A stretch of 64,000 nucleotides of DNA from Bacteroides intestinalis (GTDB taxonomy: Bacteria; Bacteroidota; Bacteroidia; Bacteroidales; Bacteroidaceae): assembly GCF_003464595.1 (NCBI RefSeq), contig NZ_QRZF01000001.1, positions 248,001 through 312,000 of the forward strand, read 5' to 3'. Both the position numbers and the translations under genes were made by a program. This document shows, in pieces, positions 26,036 through 35,724 of the stretch; positions within the stretch are counted from its first letter, which is position 1, and every line of letters begins with the position of its first letter. A model generated the notes under the pieces. It did no database searches. It was not told the DNA's origin and saw only the letters and a list, made by a program, of their open reading frames with translations.

Positions 26036-27523
26036 TTATCTGGAAGGCCAGGAAGCTTTCAAGGGAATTTCTCCCCGTAGCATCTTCTTGCCTTGACCTA
26101 CAAGCCATAGGTAGTGATCGGTAGGCAATCCGTCTTCAATACCCATAAAGGTTATATTCAAATCCTTAGCACGCTGGCACCAATCATTGCCGGTCAATCC
26201 TTCAACCATTTTGCTGCTAATGCGGTATCCTCCGTTTTGATAAACAACATAATAGTCAACGGCAGACTCATTACTCGGAACATCACTCTGATTCAAGCAT
26301 TTATAAATGGCTGTACCCTCGTCTATTTCATCAAACATAGCAATATAAAGCAATTGCGCACCCGACTTAATGCAATGATACATCTGATTCCAAAGGAATT
26401 TGCCACCCACACGTGAATTTATACCATTATTGGGATGCATATTACGATCGGAAGAACCCGGGAAACAAAGCGGAGCATATTCCACCTTATTTTCTTTGCA
26501 CCATTTGATGTCATTTTCCACAAGACTATGAAAATTTGAGTAGTTATCATTACCAAAACGACCGACAAACCATGGCATGATAACATCGGCAGCCTTTATC
26601 AAGTCATGCAATTTTGCATCCGGTAATGCATCATTCCTTCTTTCACGCCAATAAGTAGGAACACCTAACATAATACTGAATCCCTTTGCTTTCAAACCAT
26701 TCATCAGTTCTTCAATATCATTGAGTGAATAAGGCCGGTTATCATTGAAGCCTACGCCCCACAGCACTATAAGAGGTTTTCCGCCTTGGTAGAGATAATA
26801 CTTTTGTTTAGCATTTCTATTCAACAACTGGAATTTGTCCATGATAGCTTGTGCATCAGCCAGAACCGCATTGGTATTCCGGCTATTATCAGACATAAAG
26901 CCCCCTAAATCGTACATGACACAAATGGCACGCTGGTAAGTATTAGAACCTTTCATGGCCGATTCCAAGACCTTATCAAAGTGATCTTTTCCATCCGGGT
27001 TATTTATAACTTCACCGACAAAACGTTGCATAAATACACCGTCAAGTCCATACTCCTTCATCCATTTGAAATGGAGTAGTACACTGGACTCATCATAGGC
27101 ACTATAGACCGTAGCAACTTCTCCATTCGGATATTGGAATTTTCCGGGGGTATATTGTTTCTCGTACTCCTTCATGTCGGGCCAGAAGTCAATAGAATTA
27201 CGTAATACACCAGGTTCAAACATGTCGTTTTCACGATAATGATACCATTGAGTATTCGTATGCTTACTATGAGAACAGCCGTCACCAGGAGCACCAAACC
27301 AGCCTTGATAACCTGCCATCACTAAGCCACGATAAGTATCAAAAGGCTCGCCATCTACGTGAGGAGTAAAATCGGGGGTATTGTACACTTCCTCAGGCAT
27401 AGGAGGATCCGGTTCATCAGGCTCTATAGCAGGTGGAATGAATGCATCATCTCCGCCACCACAAGACGTAGCACCTGCCAAAAGAACACATAATACCAAA
27501 TAATATATTTTATTCAATCTCAT
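26036..27523 (-). CDS. GH71/99-like lipoprotein (copy 2)
   Basis: A 495-residue lipoprotein (LLAGATSCGGG, Cys 21) with an acidic, proline-rich linker (about 25-55) before the catalytic region. Landmarks are as in copy 1: GLVMAGYQGWF, YGLDGVFMQRF, ICVMYDLGGF, KPLIVLWGVGF, SIMLGVPTYWR and MFDEIDEGTAIY. It has an insertion of about 35 residues after that motif (SNESAVDYYVVYQNGG). The linker suggests outer-surface display. It follows the DUF3823 gene after a terminator-like hairpin, as enzyme genes downstream of susCD often do. Confidence 0.84.
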   Translation of the reverse strand: MRLNKIYYLVLCVLLAGATSCGGGDDAFIPPAIEPDEPDPPMPEEVYNTPDFTPHVDGEPFDTYRGLVMAGYQGWFGAPGDGCSHSKHTNTQWYHYRENDMFEPGVLRNSIDFWPDMKEYEKQYTPGKFQYPNGEVATVYSAYDESSVLLHFKWMKEYGLDGVFMQRFVGEVINNPDGKDHFDKVLESAMKGSNTYQRAICVMYDLGGFMSDNSRNTNAVLADAQAIMDKFQLLNRNAKQKYYLYQGGKPLIVLWGVGFNDNRPYSLNDIEELMNGLKAKGFSIMLGVPTYWRERRNDALPDAKLHDLIKAADVIMPWFVGRFGNDNYSNFHSLVENDIKWCKENKVEYAPLCFPGSSDRNMHPNNGINSRVGGKFLWNQMYHCIKSGAQLLYIAMFDEIDEGTAIYKCLNQSDVPSNESAVDYYVVYQNGGYRISSKMVEGLTGNDWCQRAKDLNITFMGIEDGLPTDHYLWLVGQGKKMLRGEIPLKASWPSR

Positions 27524-27550
27524 TTTTCTATTTTAAATAGTTAAGACAAA

Positions 27551-27586
27551 GGCCGGAAGAACAAACATTCGTCTCCCCTTCCGGCC
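27551..27586 (-). terminator. Hairpin terminator/attenuator after the susCD-DUF3823 genes
   Basis: GGCCGGAAG (27551-27559) and CTTCCGGCC (27578-27586) are perfect inverted copies with an 18-base loop; on the minus strand the stem is followed by TTTGTCTT. It would reduce transcription of the downstream enzyme genes relative to the binding and transport genes. Confidence 0.72.
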
Positions 27587-27617
27587 AACTATCACAATCT
27601 TATTACCCTTAATAAAA

Positions 27618-28343
27618 CTACTCGTTAGGAACTTCTATCTTTACAATCTCTGTATAATTGTATTTTTCAAATTTATCCTTCACTCTGGCTCCCATACGAG
27701 CGAAATAAATATATCCACGCTTCACAGGTACCTCAACTGTATAAGTCAAACTTTTACCATCTTCCGCCTTTTCTATTTTATCCCAAGTCTTCATCACATT
27801 GATTTTAAACGTATTCGTATTGTAATAACCAATGCAATTGGAAGCACCACAAAAATTATTCAAACTAAGAAATGGACGAATTTCCGTAATCTGAGGAAGC
27901 CCTTCAGTTTTCGGAGCATCCAATCGGCAAGACATGGTGAGTGTAGTCCCTACAAGTTCTGTTTTAAAATCAAACACTTTCAAATAGGGGGTTACCTCAA
28001 AATTCTGGCTGGTCTTATTACCAATGCCCATGCGGATAGTATCTGCAGGCCACCATGACCCTTCCGGAACCATATCATATGTACCGGCAAAGAGTTTGGT
28101 ATTGTTAAATGTACCATCTTCCTTAACAACAAGATCCTGACTTCCAGGATTGACTTTATAGCTCACTTCCCATATACGAATGTGGCAATCTCCCCGGTCG
28201 GAAACGATACCTTCTCCAGTAGTAGAGTCTATAATCTTTCCATAGAAATGGCAATCGGGTGCATCGAAATTATCCACCTCCATGCATGATGCCATTAGCA
28301 ATGCTGAAGTACCAAATAATAAACTATATATTAACTTTTTCAT
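27618..28343 (-). CDS. DUF3823 outer-surface lipoprotein
   Basis: The start is placed at ATG 28343 (MKKLIYSLLFGTSALLMASC), giving 241 residues with lipobox Cys 20; the upstream frame would overlap the susD stop and bury the signal peptide. The DUF3823 pattern is visible: EVDNFDAPDCHFYGKIIDSTTGEGI near the N-terminus is a carboxypeptidase-regulatory-like strand region, followed by a second beta-domain. These proteins occupy the SusE/SusF position after susCD and are thought to bind glycan at the cell surface. Last gene before the hairpin at 27551-27586. Confidence 0.87.
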   Translation of the reverse strand: MKKLIYSLLFGTSALLMASCMEVDNFDAPDCHFYGKIIDSTTGEGIVSDRGDCHIRIWEVSYKVNPGSQDLVVKEDGTFNNTKLFAGTYDMVPEGSWWPADTIRMGIGNKTSQNFEVTPYLKVFDFKTELVGTTLTMSCRLDAPKTEGLPQITEIRPFLSLNNFCGASNCIGYYNTNTFKINVMKTWDKIEKAEDGKSLTYTVEVPVKRGYIYFARMGARVKDKFEKYNYTEIVKIEVPNE

Positions 28344-28371
28344 ATCAATACTTTTTCTAAAATTATTCCAT

Positions 28372-30357
28372 TTAATAACCATCATTACGAATCAACAACG
28401 GGTTCTTATTGATTTCGCCACCCGGAATCTGCTCATAATAATGACGCTTGTCAAATGTTACTCTACGACCTTCACGTTCTACCTCATTCAAGAATATCCA
28501 CTTATTTTCATCGAGAACCAAATACGGAAGTAATGTATGAGTATACACGCCATTTTGGAACATGATGTCGGCTACTCTCCAACGACGAATATCGAACAAG
28601 CGGTGGTTTTCGAAACAAAGTTCACGGGCACGTTCATCACGGATATATTGCAAATTCTCATCGATTGCAAAGCCATAGGTTTCGGAACCTACATCTATCG
28701 GATTAGTAACCATCTCATGTTGATGGGCACCTGCGCGGTCACGTATCTCATTTATATGTTCGAAAGCTTCTTTTTTCAAATCTTCGTTACCGGTAATCAG
28801 CCCCAATTCATAAGCTGCTTCTGCCCAATTCAGCAAAATCTCACCATAACGGAATACCTTCCAAGGCTGATAGTTGGTGAAGAATACACGTGCATTGGTT
28901 CCCTCGGCCTGTACGTACTTGCGGATGCAAGCACCCATACGTGAATAACCTTCATCACCTGTACCTTCTGCCAGACCATGAATACCACTAACCTTTATCT
29001 TCGTACCATTAATGTCCTTGTATTCACCTGGCTGAGATGCTCTTACACGATACTGGTTGGTATAGTCATTGACACTTCCCTGTGTTTCTGCAGTACCATC
29101 AGCGGCAAGCCCCGGATAGCTTTTATATACACCACCCTGGAAATCCAATTCCGTACCAGACATAGATTCCTTCATACCACTGAAATAGAAATTGGCACGG
29201 CATCTCGCTTCCATTTCACCATTATTCCAAAGCTCCCTGTAATCATTAAAACGTACCGGCTCACCAGTTTCTTCATCAATGATGGCAGGCATTTCATAAA
29301 GCCCCATGATTTCCCATGCCGGCTGAAGTGCAACGCCTACGTCACCTGAAAGACCTTCACCCTTCGGCAACACCATGCAGTCCCAACAATGGAACAAACT
29401 TGTGTTGGTAGGAGTACTGGTATTAGGACCATACTGCTTAACCATGATGTCCTCTTCCGTATTCGGATTCAAAAAGACTTCAGTATAAGCTTTTTCTTTA
29501 TCTGCACCTGTATGCAGTTTAAATCCGGCATCCTTCAAGTATTTACATGCATCATAAGCATATTGGAAAAATTCTTGTGCTTTGTCTGCAGGCATACCCA
29601 TCAGACCGGCAGAAACAGCCGGACCAGTAACAGCAGTATACTGATTATATTTGGCGATGGAACCCGCATATAGCATGGCACGAGACATCAATGCCGCGGC
29701 TGCATAACGGTTAGCACGCCCCACTTCATCTTTAGAAGCTGTAGCATTCTCCATGGCAAATTTCAAATCTTCATAGATGAACTTCCAGCATTCATATTCA
29801 GTATTACGCGGTTGCTGCAATTCCTCTAATGGCGCTTTAGGATCAAGCACTTTATCCACAATAGGTACACCGCCATAGCGTTTCACTATTCCGAAATAGT
29901 AGAATGCACGTAGGAAACGAGCTTCGCCCAAATAGGCATTATAATCATTCTCTTTATAATTGGAACGATAATCTGGTAGTTTTTCCAGCATATTGTTGAT
30001 GTCGCGGATACGGTCGTAATTCCAATATCCCCAACCATCGCCATAAGAAGTGCCACGGCCTGCTGCCTCAGCAGCACAAGACGCCGGACTACCTTTCTGG
30101 GCCTGCCATCTATTACCGCTATGCCAACCACTGGCATTTACTGTTGCATATCCCTTATCGTCACCATTCTGACTATAATTGAAATCTTCTATCGGAAGAT
30201 CCTGGTACATCAGAGCGAGATACTTCTTGATACCATTGTCCGATTGAAACAGCACATTTTCATAAATAAGTCCTTTCGGCTCCAGATCCAAATCATAGCA
30301 AGAAGTCGCCGTAAGTCCCAATGCAGCTGCTACAAATATATATTTTAATGTTTTCAT
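28372..30357 (-). CDS. SusD/RagB-family glycan-binding lipoprotein
   Basis: A 661-residue lipoprotein (LGLTATSC, Cys 20) beginning YDLDLEPKG after the lipid anchor. SusD hallmarks include the TPR-rich helical core (YNAYLGEARFLRAFYYFGIVKRYGGVPIVDK) and the C-terminal block EAFEHINEIRDRAG ... ERARELCFENHRLFDIRRWRV. At 661 residues it is on the long side (usual 500-600), with aromatic-rich insertions that may shape the glycan site. It pairs with the SusC-like transporter encoded 17 bp upstream and would form the lid of the complex. Confidence 0.96.
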   Translation of the reverse strand: MKTLKYIFVAAALGLTATSCYDLDLEPKGLIYENVLFQSDNGIKKYLALMYQDLPIEDFNYSQNGDDKGYATVNASGWHSGNRWQAQKGSPASCAAEAAGRGTSYGDGWGYWNYDRIRDINNMLEKLPDYRSNYKENDYNAYLGEARFLRAFYYFGIVKRYGGVPIVDKVLDPKAPLEELQQPRNTEYECWKFIYEDLKFAMENATASKDEVGRANRYAAAALMSRAMLYAGSIAKYNQYTAVTGPAVSAGLMGMPADKAQEFFQYAYDACKYLKDAGFKLHTGADKEKAYTEVFLNPNTEEDIMVKQYGPNTSTPTNTSLFHCWDCMVLPKGEGLSGDVGVALQPAWEIMGLYEMPAIIDEETGEPVRFNDYRELWNNGEMEARCRANFYFSGMKESMSGTELDFQGGVYKSYPGLAADGTAETQGSVNDYTNQYRVRASQPGEYKDINGTKIKVSGIHGLAEGTGDEGYSRMGACIRKYVQAEGTNARVFFTNYQPWKVFRYGEILLNWAEAAYELGLITGNEDLKKEAFEHINEIRDRAGAHQHEMVTNPIDVGSETYGFAIDENLQYIRDERARELCFENHRLFDIRRWRVADIMFQNGVYTHTLLPYLVLDENKWIFLNEVEREGRRVTFDKRHYYEQIPGGEINKNPLLIRNDGY

Positions 30358-30374
30358 ATTCTATCCTTTTATCT

Positions 30375-33300
30375 TTAGAATTTGATTGTTGCACCAATGT
30401 TAAACGTACGGTTCACAGGATAATTGTAGAACAAAATACCGGAAGAATCACCATTATTAGCTCCACCCTGACGACCGGGACGTTCCGGATCTATATTATC
30501 CAAACCAGTAAAAGTCAAAAGGTTATAAGCATTGAAATAAACACGAAGGTCTTTAATTCCTGCTTTGGCTACCCAAGTTTTAGGTAATGTATAACCTACT
30601 TCCAAAGTTTTCAGACGCAGATATGAAGTGTTCTTAATACCCGTTCCTGCATTACTGAAACTGTGCCCTGTAGCTGGATACAAACCTGATACCCACTGAG
30701 TATTCGGATTGAAAGGATCGTCGCTTGGGTTAATCGTATGCCAGCGGTCAAGGTAAATATCCAACACTGCACCACCATTAAACGGACCAACTTCCGTAAA
30801 TACCTCATCATAAGAATTGTATACGCCTGCTGCGCCCTGCCAGTTCAGAGAGATGTCTACACCTTTCCATTCGGCTCCCATCACAAAACCATAGTTAAAT
30901 ACCGGTAGGTTATAAGTTGCCATCGGGTGGTTATCATCACCGTTGATTACACCATCACCATTCCAGTCTTTATAGTAATAGTCACCAGGTAAAGTTCCTT
31001 GACCATATCCACCACCGGTAACATTGTGATAACGGATCTGTTCATAGCTGGTAAAACGTCCACCTTCTTCGTAAGAGAACCAGATATCTTTGTTACGTCC
31101 AGATACATCTCTACGACGCCAAGCATCCATAGAGTTACTAGCCTGACTGTCCAAACGATAATCCCAACGGTTCTTTGTGGCAGAGATCTGTCCACCTACC
31201 CAATAGTTTACTCCAGCCACTCTATTACGGTGATTCAAACTGATTTCCCAACCGAAAGTCTGGTCACTGTTCAGGTTTTCCTGAGGTAAAGATGCACCGA
31301 CTGTACCCGGAACAACAGTTGAAGAGGTAGCAAGCAGACCACTACGTTTACGCTTGAAGACTTCAAACGTACCGCTTAACTTTTGATTCCAAAGATCGAA
31401 ATCTAAACCAAGATTATAAGTTTCGGCAGTATACCATGTCAAATCAGGATTAGGAATAGCAGTCGCAGCAACACCGGCCATTAATGCACCATTATAGAAC
31501 CAGCCAATCTTGTCTTTTTCAATATTATAAGCTATCACTGTCTGAGGATAAGTACTGGCACCACCATCATCACCCATCTTACCGTAAGAACCACGAATCT
31601 TCAAGTTGGTGAGAAAAGGAATCCATTCTTTCATAAATGCTTCTTCACTTATACGCCAACCAGCAGAAACGGATGGGAAAAATCCCCAACGCGAACCTTT
31701 CGGGAAACTGGAAGAACCATCATAACGGAAAGAGAAATCTACCATATAGCGTCCTTTATAGTCGTAGTTTACTTTACCTACAACTGACTGACGAGTCTTG
31801 TCACCAGCGCCTCCCATCGAACCTATCTGATCCTTCTCTTCACCATAAATCAGGTATTCACCATCCAACTGCATAACACGTTGTGCATAAAAGTTATCCC
31901 AATTGTTATACTGTTCTTCGAACAATACCATAGCCCCAACATTATGATCACCAAATTTATTGGCATAGTTCAAAGAAAGCTGCATCACTGTTCCGTAATT
32001 CGGGTCAGTATTACGTCGCAAATTGCTGTCAGCATTGCGATCGAAACTTTCCATTGTGCCATCTTCACGCTTATTGTACAATTTATAAGCACGTTTATAA
32101 CTTGTATTATTGGTAGTATAATAGTCGTAGCTATAAAAAGCCTTTGCATTCAAGCCCTTTACTCCCGGAATATCATAAGTCAAAGTCAAAGCGCCATTGA
32201 AATTATAACGTTTCTCACGGCGATAACCAGTAAGGTCACTATTGATAGCAGCTACAGGATTTTCAGGTTCACCCATTTCACTATCCCAGGCGGGGTAATT
32301 ATGATCACCATCTACATATGCCTCTGAAGTCGGCCTATAAGTCCAGGCTTTTTTATACACAGACCAGATATCGGTAAACGGTTGATTCTTTTCGTCCATA
32401 TAACCACTAGTTTGTATAGTAGCCTTCAAACGGTCGGTAATCTTGGCATCAATATTGCTACGGAAATTCCAGCGATCGTAATTCAAAGAACCACCTTTAT
32501 AAGAACCTTCCTGCTTCAAATAACCGAGGTTAAAAAAGTAGTTCACCTTCTCAGAACCACCATTCACACTAACGTTATATTGTTGCTGTGGGACGTTATC
32601 ATCGAACAATTCTTTTGTCCAGTTCGTACTCTTTTTCCTTCCAGTACTGTATTCCATCATTTGTTGCCAAGTATATTTAGCAGGAGTGCGGTTCGGATAA
32701 GTGTTGTCTCCAAAAGCATTATAATACTTTTCATTGATAAGCAACATATGGTCTGCCGCACTTGCTGTTTGCGGCACATAGAGGAATTGCTGCCAACCAT
32801 AATTAGCGGAGAACGTAATGTCGAACTTACCATTGGAAGCTTCACCATGCTTGGTAGTAACCAAGATTACACCATTAGCAGCACGCACACCATAGATAGC
32901 TGCAGAAGCATCTTTCAATACAGATACGTTATCGATTTCATTAGCATCCATACGAGAAAAATAAGCCTTATCACGAGGAATACCATCAACTACAATCAGC
33001 GGATCACCCATACCACGAATATCAATGGCATTATCAAATTCACCAGGCTGTGAACTCTTCTGTGAAATACGCACACCTGGAACCTTACCGGAAAGCATGT
33101 TCACCACATTCTCATTCTTAGTTACGGCTATTTCCTTATTGTTGATAGCTGAAACCGCACCTGTCAGTGTAGCTTTCTTCTGCGTACCATAACCTACAAC
33201 CACCACTTCTTCTAAAGCTTGACTGTCTTCTTTTAGTGTAATTTTCAAGTTAGTTTTATCTGCTGCAACTATAGCATCAATATAACCGATAAAAGAAATA

Positions 33301-33551
33301 GTCAACTTCTCTTTTGCATCGGCAGCAATCTCAAACTCACCATTAATATCGGTAATGACACCTCGAGTGGTACCATTCACCCGAACATTGGCTCCAATGA
33401 CGGTTTCACCGGTTTGGTCAACCACAGTACCGCGAACGATGCGGTTCTGTGCCGACATAGGCAATGCCGTCAGGAGACATAAAAGCACAGCCATCATCGC
33501 TTTCCATGAAAAGGATGCACTTTTTTTTGTATTAGATATTTTATGTTTCAT
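30375..33551 (-). CDS. SusC/RagA-family TonB-dependent outer-membrane transporter
   Basis: A 1058-residue outer-membrane barrel: signal peptide 1-34, a carboxypeptidase-regulatory-like domain (about 37-115, RIVRGTVVDQTGETVIGANV), a TonB-box region (ALEEVVVVGYGTQKKATLTGAV), a plug (about 125-240, with VDGIPRD) and a C-terminal barrel ending in NIGATIKF with terminal Phe. It would import oligosaccharides using TonB energy, capped by the SusD-like protein encoded next. Unusually the gene is second in its unit, behind a DUF4988 lipoprotein gene (41-bp gap). Confidence 0.97.
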   Translation of the reverse strand: MKHKISNTKKSASFSWKAMMAVLLCLLTALPMSAQNRIVRGTVVDQTGETVIGANVRVNGTTRGVITDINGEFEIAADAKEKLTISFIGYIDAIVAADKTNLKITLKEDSQALEEVVVVGYGTQKKATLTGAVSAINNKEIAVTKNENVVNMLSGKVPGVRISQKSSQPGEFDNAIDIRGMGDPLIVVDGIPRDKAYFSRMDANEIDNVSVLKDASAAIYGVRAANGVILVTTKHGEASNGKFDITFSANYGWQQFLYVPQTASAADHMLLINEKYYNAFGDNTYPNRTPAKYTWQQMMEYSTGRKKSTNWTKELFDDNVPQQQYNVSVNGGSEKVNYFFNLGYLKQEGSYKGGSLNYDRWNFRSNIDAKITDRLKATIQTSGYMDEKNQPFTDIWSVYKKAWTYRPTSEAYVDGDHNYPAWDSEMGEPENPVAAINSDLTGYRREKRYNFNGALTLTYDIPGVKGLNAKAFYSYDYYTTNNTSYKRAYKLYNKREDGTMESFDRNADSNLRRNTDPNYGTVMQLSLNYANKFGDHNVGAMVLFEEQYNNWDNFYAQRVMQLDGEYLIYGEEKDQIGSMGGAGDKTRQSVVGKVNYDYKGRYMVDFSFRYDGSSSFPKGSRWGFFPSVSAGWRISEEAFMKEWIPFLTNLKIRGSYGKMGDDGGASTYPQTVIAYNIEKDKIGWFYNGALMAGVAATAIPNPDLTWYTAETYNLGLDFDLWNQKLSGTFEVFKRKRSGLLATSSTVVPGTVGASLPQENLNSDQTFGWEISLNHRNRVAGVNYWVGGQISATKNRWDYRLDSQASNSMDAWRRRDVSGRNKDIWFSYEEGGRFTSYEQIRYHNVTGGGYGQGTLPGDYYYKDWNGDGVINGDDNHPMATYNLPVFNYGFVMGAEWKGVDISLNWQGAAGVYNSYDEVFTEVGPFNGGAVLDIYLDRWHTINPSDDPFNPNTQWVSGLYPATGHSFSNAGTGIKNTSYLRLKTLEVGYTLPKTWVAKAGIKDLRVYFNAYNLLTFTGLDNIDPERPGRQGGANNGDSSGILFYNYPVNRTFNIGATIKF

Positions 33552-33592
33552 ATTTAGATTTTCTATTTATTAAAGAAATCTTCATTTTCGGT

Positions 33593-35293
33593 TTATTCCG
33601 GTATAGTTGTACCTTCCGGCATCATACGACGATTGAAGAAGAAGAAACCAAATTGGTCAGCTTTATGAAGTCTCTTCCATCCATAAGCATATTCATAAAT
33701 AGCAGCAATGGCAAAACGGAAACCGTAACCTGTATACGTGTCATTAAGTTTAATTTTAGCTGTTTTGGGATCCATTGTTACACCTGCATATTTAGCAAAC
33801 GTTGCTTCGTATAATTCAGGATGTTCTCTATCATCATTAAAACCACCAAGGATTTCATCTCCACCATTAACTTCTTTACCTGTAGCCGGATTCATCCATT
33901 TTCCATACGCTTCCGGTACGAGAATAGAAATACCACGGAAATACCAATATATACCACGAGAGAGTTGTGCATACTTTTTAGCAATATCAGTCATTACAAG
34001 TGTGGTTCCATCACAATAAATAACATTGTCACCATCAGCTGTTTGTACCTGATAATTTGCGCCAGCCCAATTTTCTAAGAAGCTCTTTCCTCTGTGAGTG
34101 ATTTCAGCGTAATCTTCTTCCCAATTTGTGAATGTTTTCTGAATGTCAATTTCCTGAGCACCCAATGGCAGGCTTTTTTGACGACCGCCCCACTCACCTT
34201 CATATTCTTCATTAAATCCACTAACAAAATCAAGGTTAGCTAATTCATCATTAATACAAACATAAATCTTAGCCTTTACTACATCATTAGCCAGAACATT
34301 AATCAAGAATCCCTTACGATCTGCATTTCCATTAAAACTGGTTCCCGGTCTTTCACTAAATGCCCATGTACCGTCTTTTTTCAAACTCTTGCTAAGAAGC
34401 TCCTGCTTTTCCTGTGCTTCTCCACCTGGCTGTTTACTACCACTTGCAACTACAAATTCTGCATTAGCCGGAAGTTCACTGAATAAATTCTTGAAGTTAA
34501 AAGCTCCTAAGAGGTCAGAACCTTTAATAGTCATTTCCTTGAAACCATTCGCAAGATCATTAGGGCTATAATCTGCTTTGATCGTAACGCCACCCAAATC
34601 TTCAGCAACAGATGAGAAATCATCAGACACTTTCACAGTAAAGTAGTTAGAACCAATAATTGTTCCTTTTAAATTCAATTGAAGAGATACAGCATAAGTT
34701 TTTCCGGCTTCCGCTTCACCAAGTGCCTTAATAGGAACTTTAATAAAATCACCTTCCAATGTTACATCTCCACTTACTTTAAACTGCTCACCATCAGCGG
34801 CACGGGTAAGTACATGGGATTCAGCAATTGTAAATTGTGCACCATCCAAGCTCTTGAGAGCCGGTCTTGCCAAGAAATTCACTGTAGTAGCAGTACTGCC
34901 AATCTCTACAATTCCATCTATTGTCTCTGGACTATAGATCAACGAGTTTACTAAAGACCCCAATGGAAGGACGTACTTTTCGCCTTCTATTGTAATAATA
35001 GCCTCCGTATCAGTAACTACTATAGAGATATTTCCTCCACCTGGCTTAATTACAATCTTTTGTCCGTCACTCAACGTTAACGTATACGTGCCGTTATTTT
35101 CATCTACCTTTGTAATACTTGCACCGGTCATCAATGCTTTGCCCAATTGTGTTTTGATGTCATCAATTGCCACTTCAATTACTGACACTCTTGATTTCAA
35201 ATCATCAACATCATCATTATTACATGAAGTAAAAGTTCCTGTTGAAAGAACCACCGCTCCAAACAGGAGCGCATTTAAGAATCGTTTGTTCAT
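33593..35293 (-). CDS. DUF4988 (PL29-type N-terminal domain) lipoprotein, probable surface glycan-binding protein
   Basis: The start is placed at ATG 35293 (MNKRFLNALLFGAVVLS), a 566-residue lipoprotein with FTSC lipobox. After the Cys, DDVDDLKSRVSVIEVAIDDI forms a short coiled coil followed by the DUF4988 unit GTYTLTLSDGQKIVIKPGG. Residues about 100-240 are beta-rich and the C-terminal half (about 370-560) is aromatic-rich (GIYWYFRGISILVPEAYGKW). No lyase catalytic residues could be identified. In PULs such proteins serve as surface glycan-binding proteins. It heads the susCD operon, with its own array-bearing promoter at 35449-35494. Confidence 0.8.
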   Translation of the reverse strand: MNKRFLNALLFGAVVLSTGTFTSCNNDDVDDLKSRVSVIEVAIDDIKTQLGKALMTGASITKVDENNGTYTLTLSDGQKIVIKPGGGNISIVVTDTEAIITIEGEKYVLPLGSLVNSLIYSPETIDGIVEIGSTATTVNFLARPALKSLDGAQFTIAESHVLTRAADGEQFKVSGDVTLEGDFIKVPIKALGEAEAGKTYAVSLQLNLKGTIIGSNYFTVKVSDDFSSVAEDLGGVTIKADYSPNDLANGFKEMTIKGSDLLGAFNFKNLFSELPANAEFVVASGSKQPGGEAQEKQELLSKSLKKDGTWAFSERPGTSFNGNADRKGFLINVLANDVVKAKIYVCINDELANLDFVSGFNEEYEGEWGGRQKSLPLGAQEIDIQKTFTNWEEDYAEITHRGKSFLENWAGANYQVQTADGDNVIYCDGTTLVMTDIAKKYAQLSRGIYWYFRGISILVPEAYGKWMNPATGKEVNGGDEILGGFNDDREHPELYEATFAKYAGVTMDPKTAKIKLNDTYTGYGFRFAIAAIYEYAYGWKRLHKADQFGFFFFNRRMMPEGTTIPE

Positions 35294-35448
35294 AATAATT
35301 AAATTAAAAGTTGGTAAATATATAATTTGAGTCACTTAAAAAAGTTTATCTTTTCAGTTTGTCCAAAGAGGACTATTTGCAAGAGGATACTTTACGTATA
35401 CTTGTGCATTTTTCATATTTATTAAAATCATGTTTAAAATTATATGGG

Positions 35449-35494
35449 CAAAATTATGAGGCTATCGTTAAAATAGTCCTTAAAAAGACATTAA
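35449..35494 (-). promoter_or_regulatory. Promoter of the DUF4988-susCD operon with 11-bp TTAA array
   Basis: A perfect minus-strand -7 box TAATTTTG occupies 35449-35456. TTAA cores lie at 35468, 35480 and 35491, 12, 24 and 35 bases upstream, the same three positions as at the GH43-pair promoter. Confidence 0.75.
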
Positions 35495-35653
35495 TCGAAG
35501 TAGGTTTTTTGAAGAAAAACAAGGGTTTCAGAGCTTTTTAACTCTTTCACATTAAAGAATCATATATAAATGGATTAATCGAAGAAAAATAGACTTCAAA
35601 CAAAGGTTATTCTTAGATTATATATTATAATTAAACCTCTCATAAAAACAAAA

Positions 35654-35695
35654 CTTGTGGCTATACAACCCATAAATAAGTTATATAACCACAAG
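35654..35695 (-). terminator. Terminator of the GH3-GH31-GH43 operon
   Basis: Arms 35654-35669 and 35680-35695 pair with about three mismatches (CTTGTGG with CCACAAG at the base). On the minus strand the stem is followed by TTTTGTTTTT. It lies 30 bp after the stop of the GH43 gene. Confidence 0.78.
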
Positions 35696-35724
35696 CTTTA
35701 ATTAAAGATTTCTGTATTGATCAG

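Larger units (their letters stand above)
35294..35724. other. Gene-free stretch: susCD operon promoter and GH43 terminator
   Basis: This 431-bp gap holds the array-bearing promoter (35449-35494), a leader of about 150 bases for the DUF4988 gene, and the terminator of the preceding GH43 gene (35654-35695). A plus-strand 60-codon frame at 35359-35541 begins with TTG, crosses the promoter and was not accepted as a gene. Confidence 0.65.

Noticed and set aside
35359..35541. 60-codon plus-strand frame in the susCD promoter region
   Set aside because: TTG start, no ribosome binding site of note, and it crosses the phased promoter array; composition looks like AT-rich chance coding.
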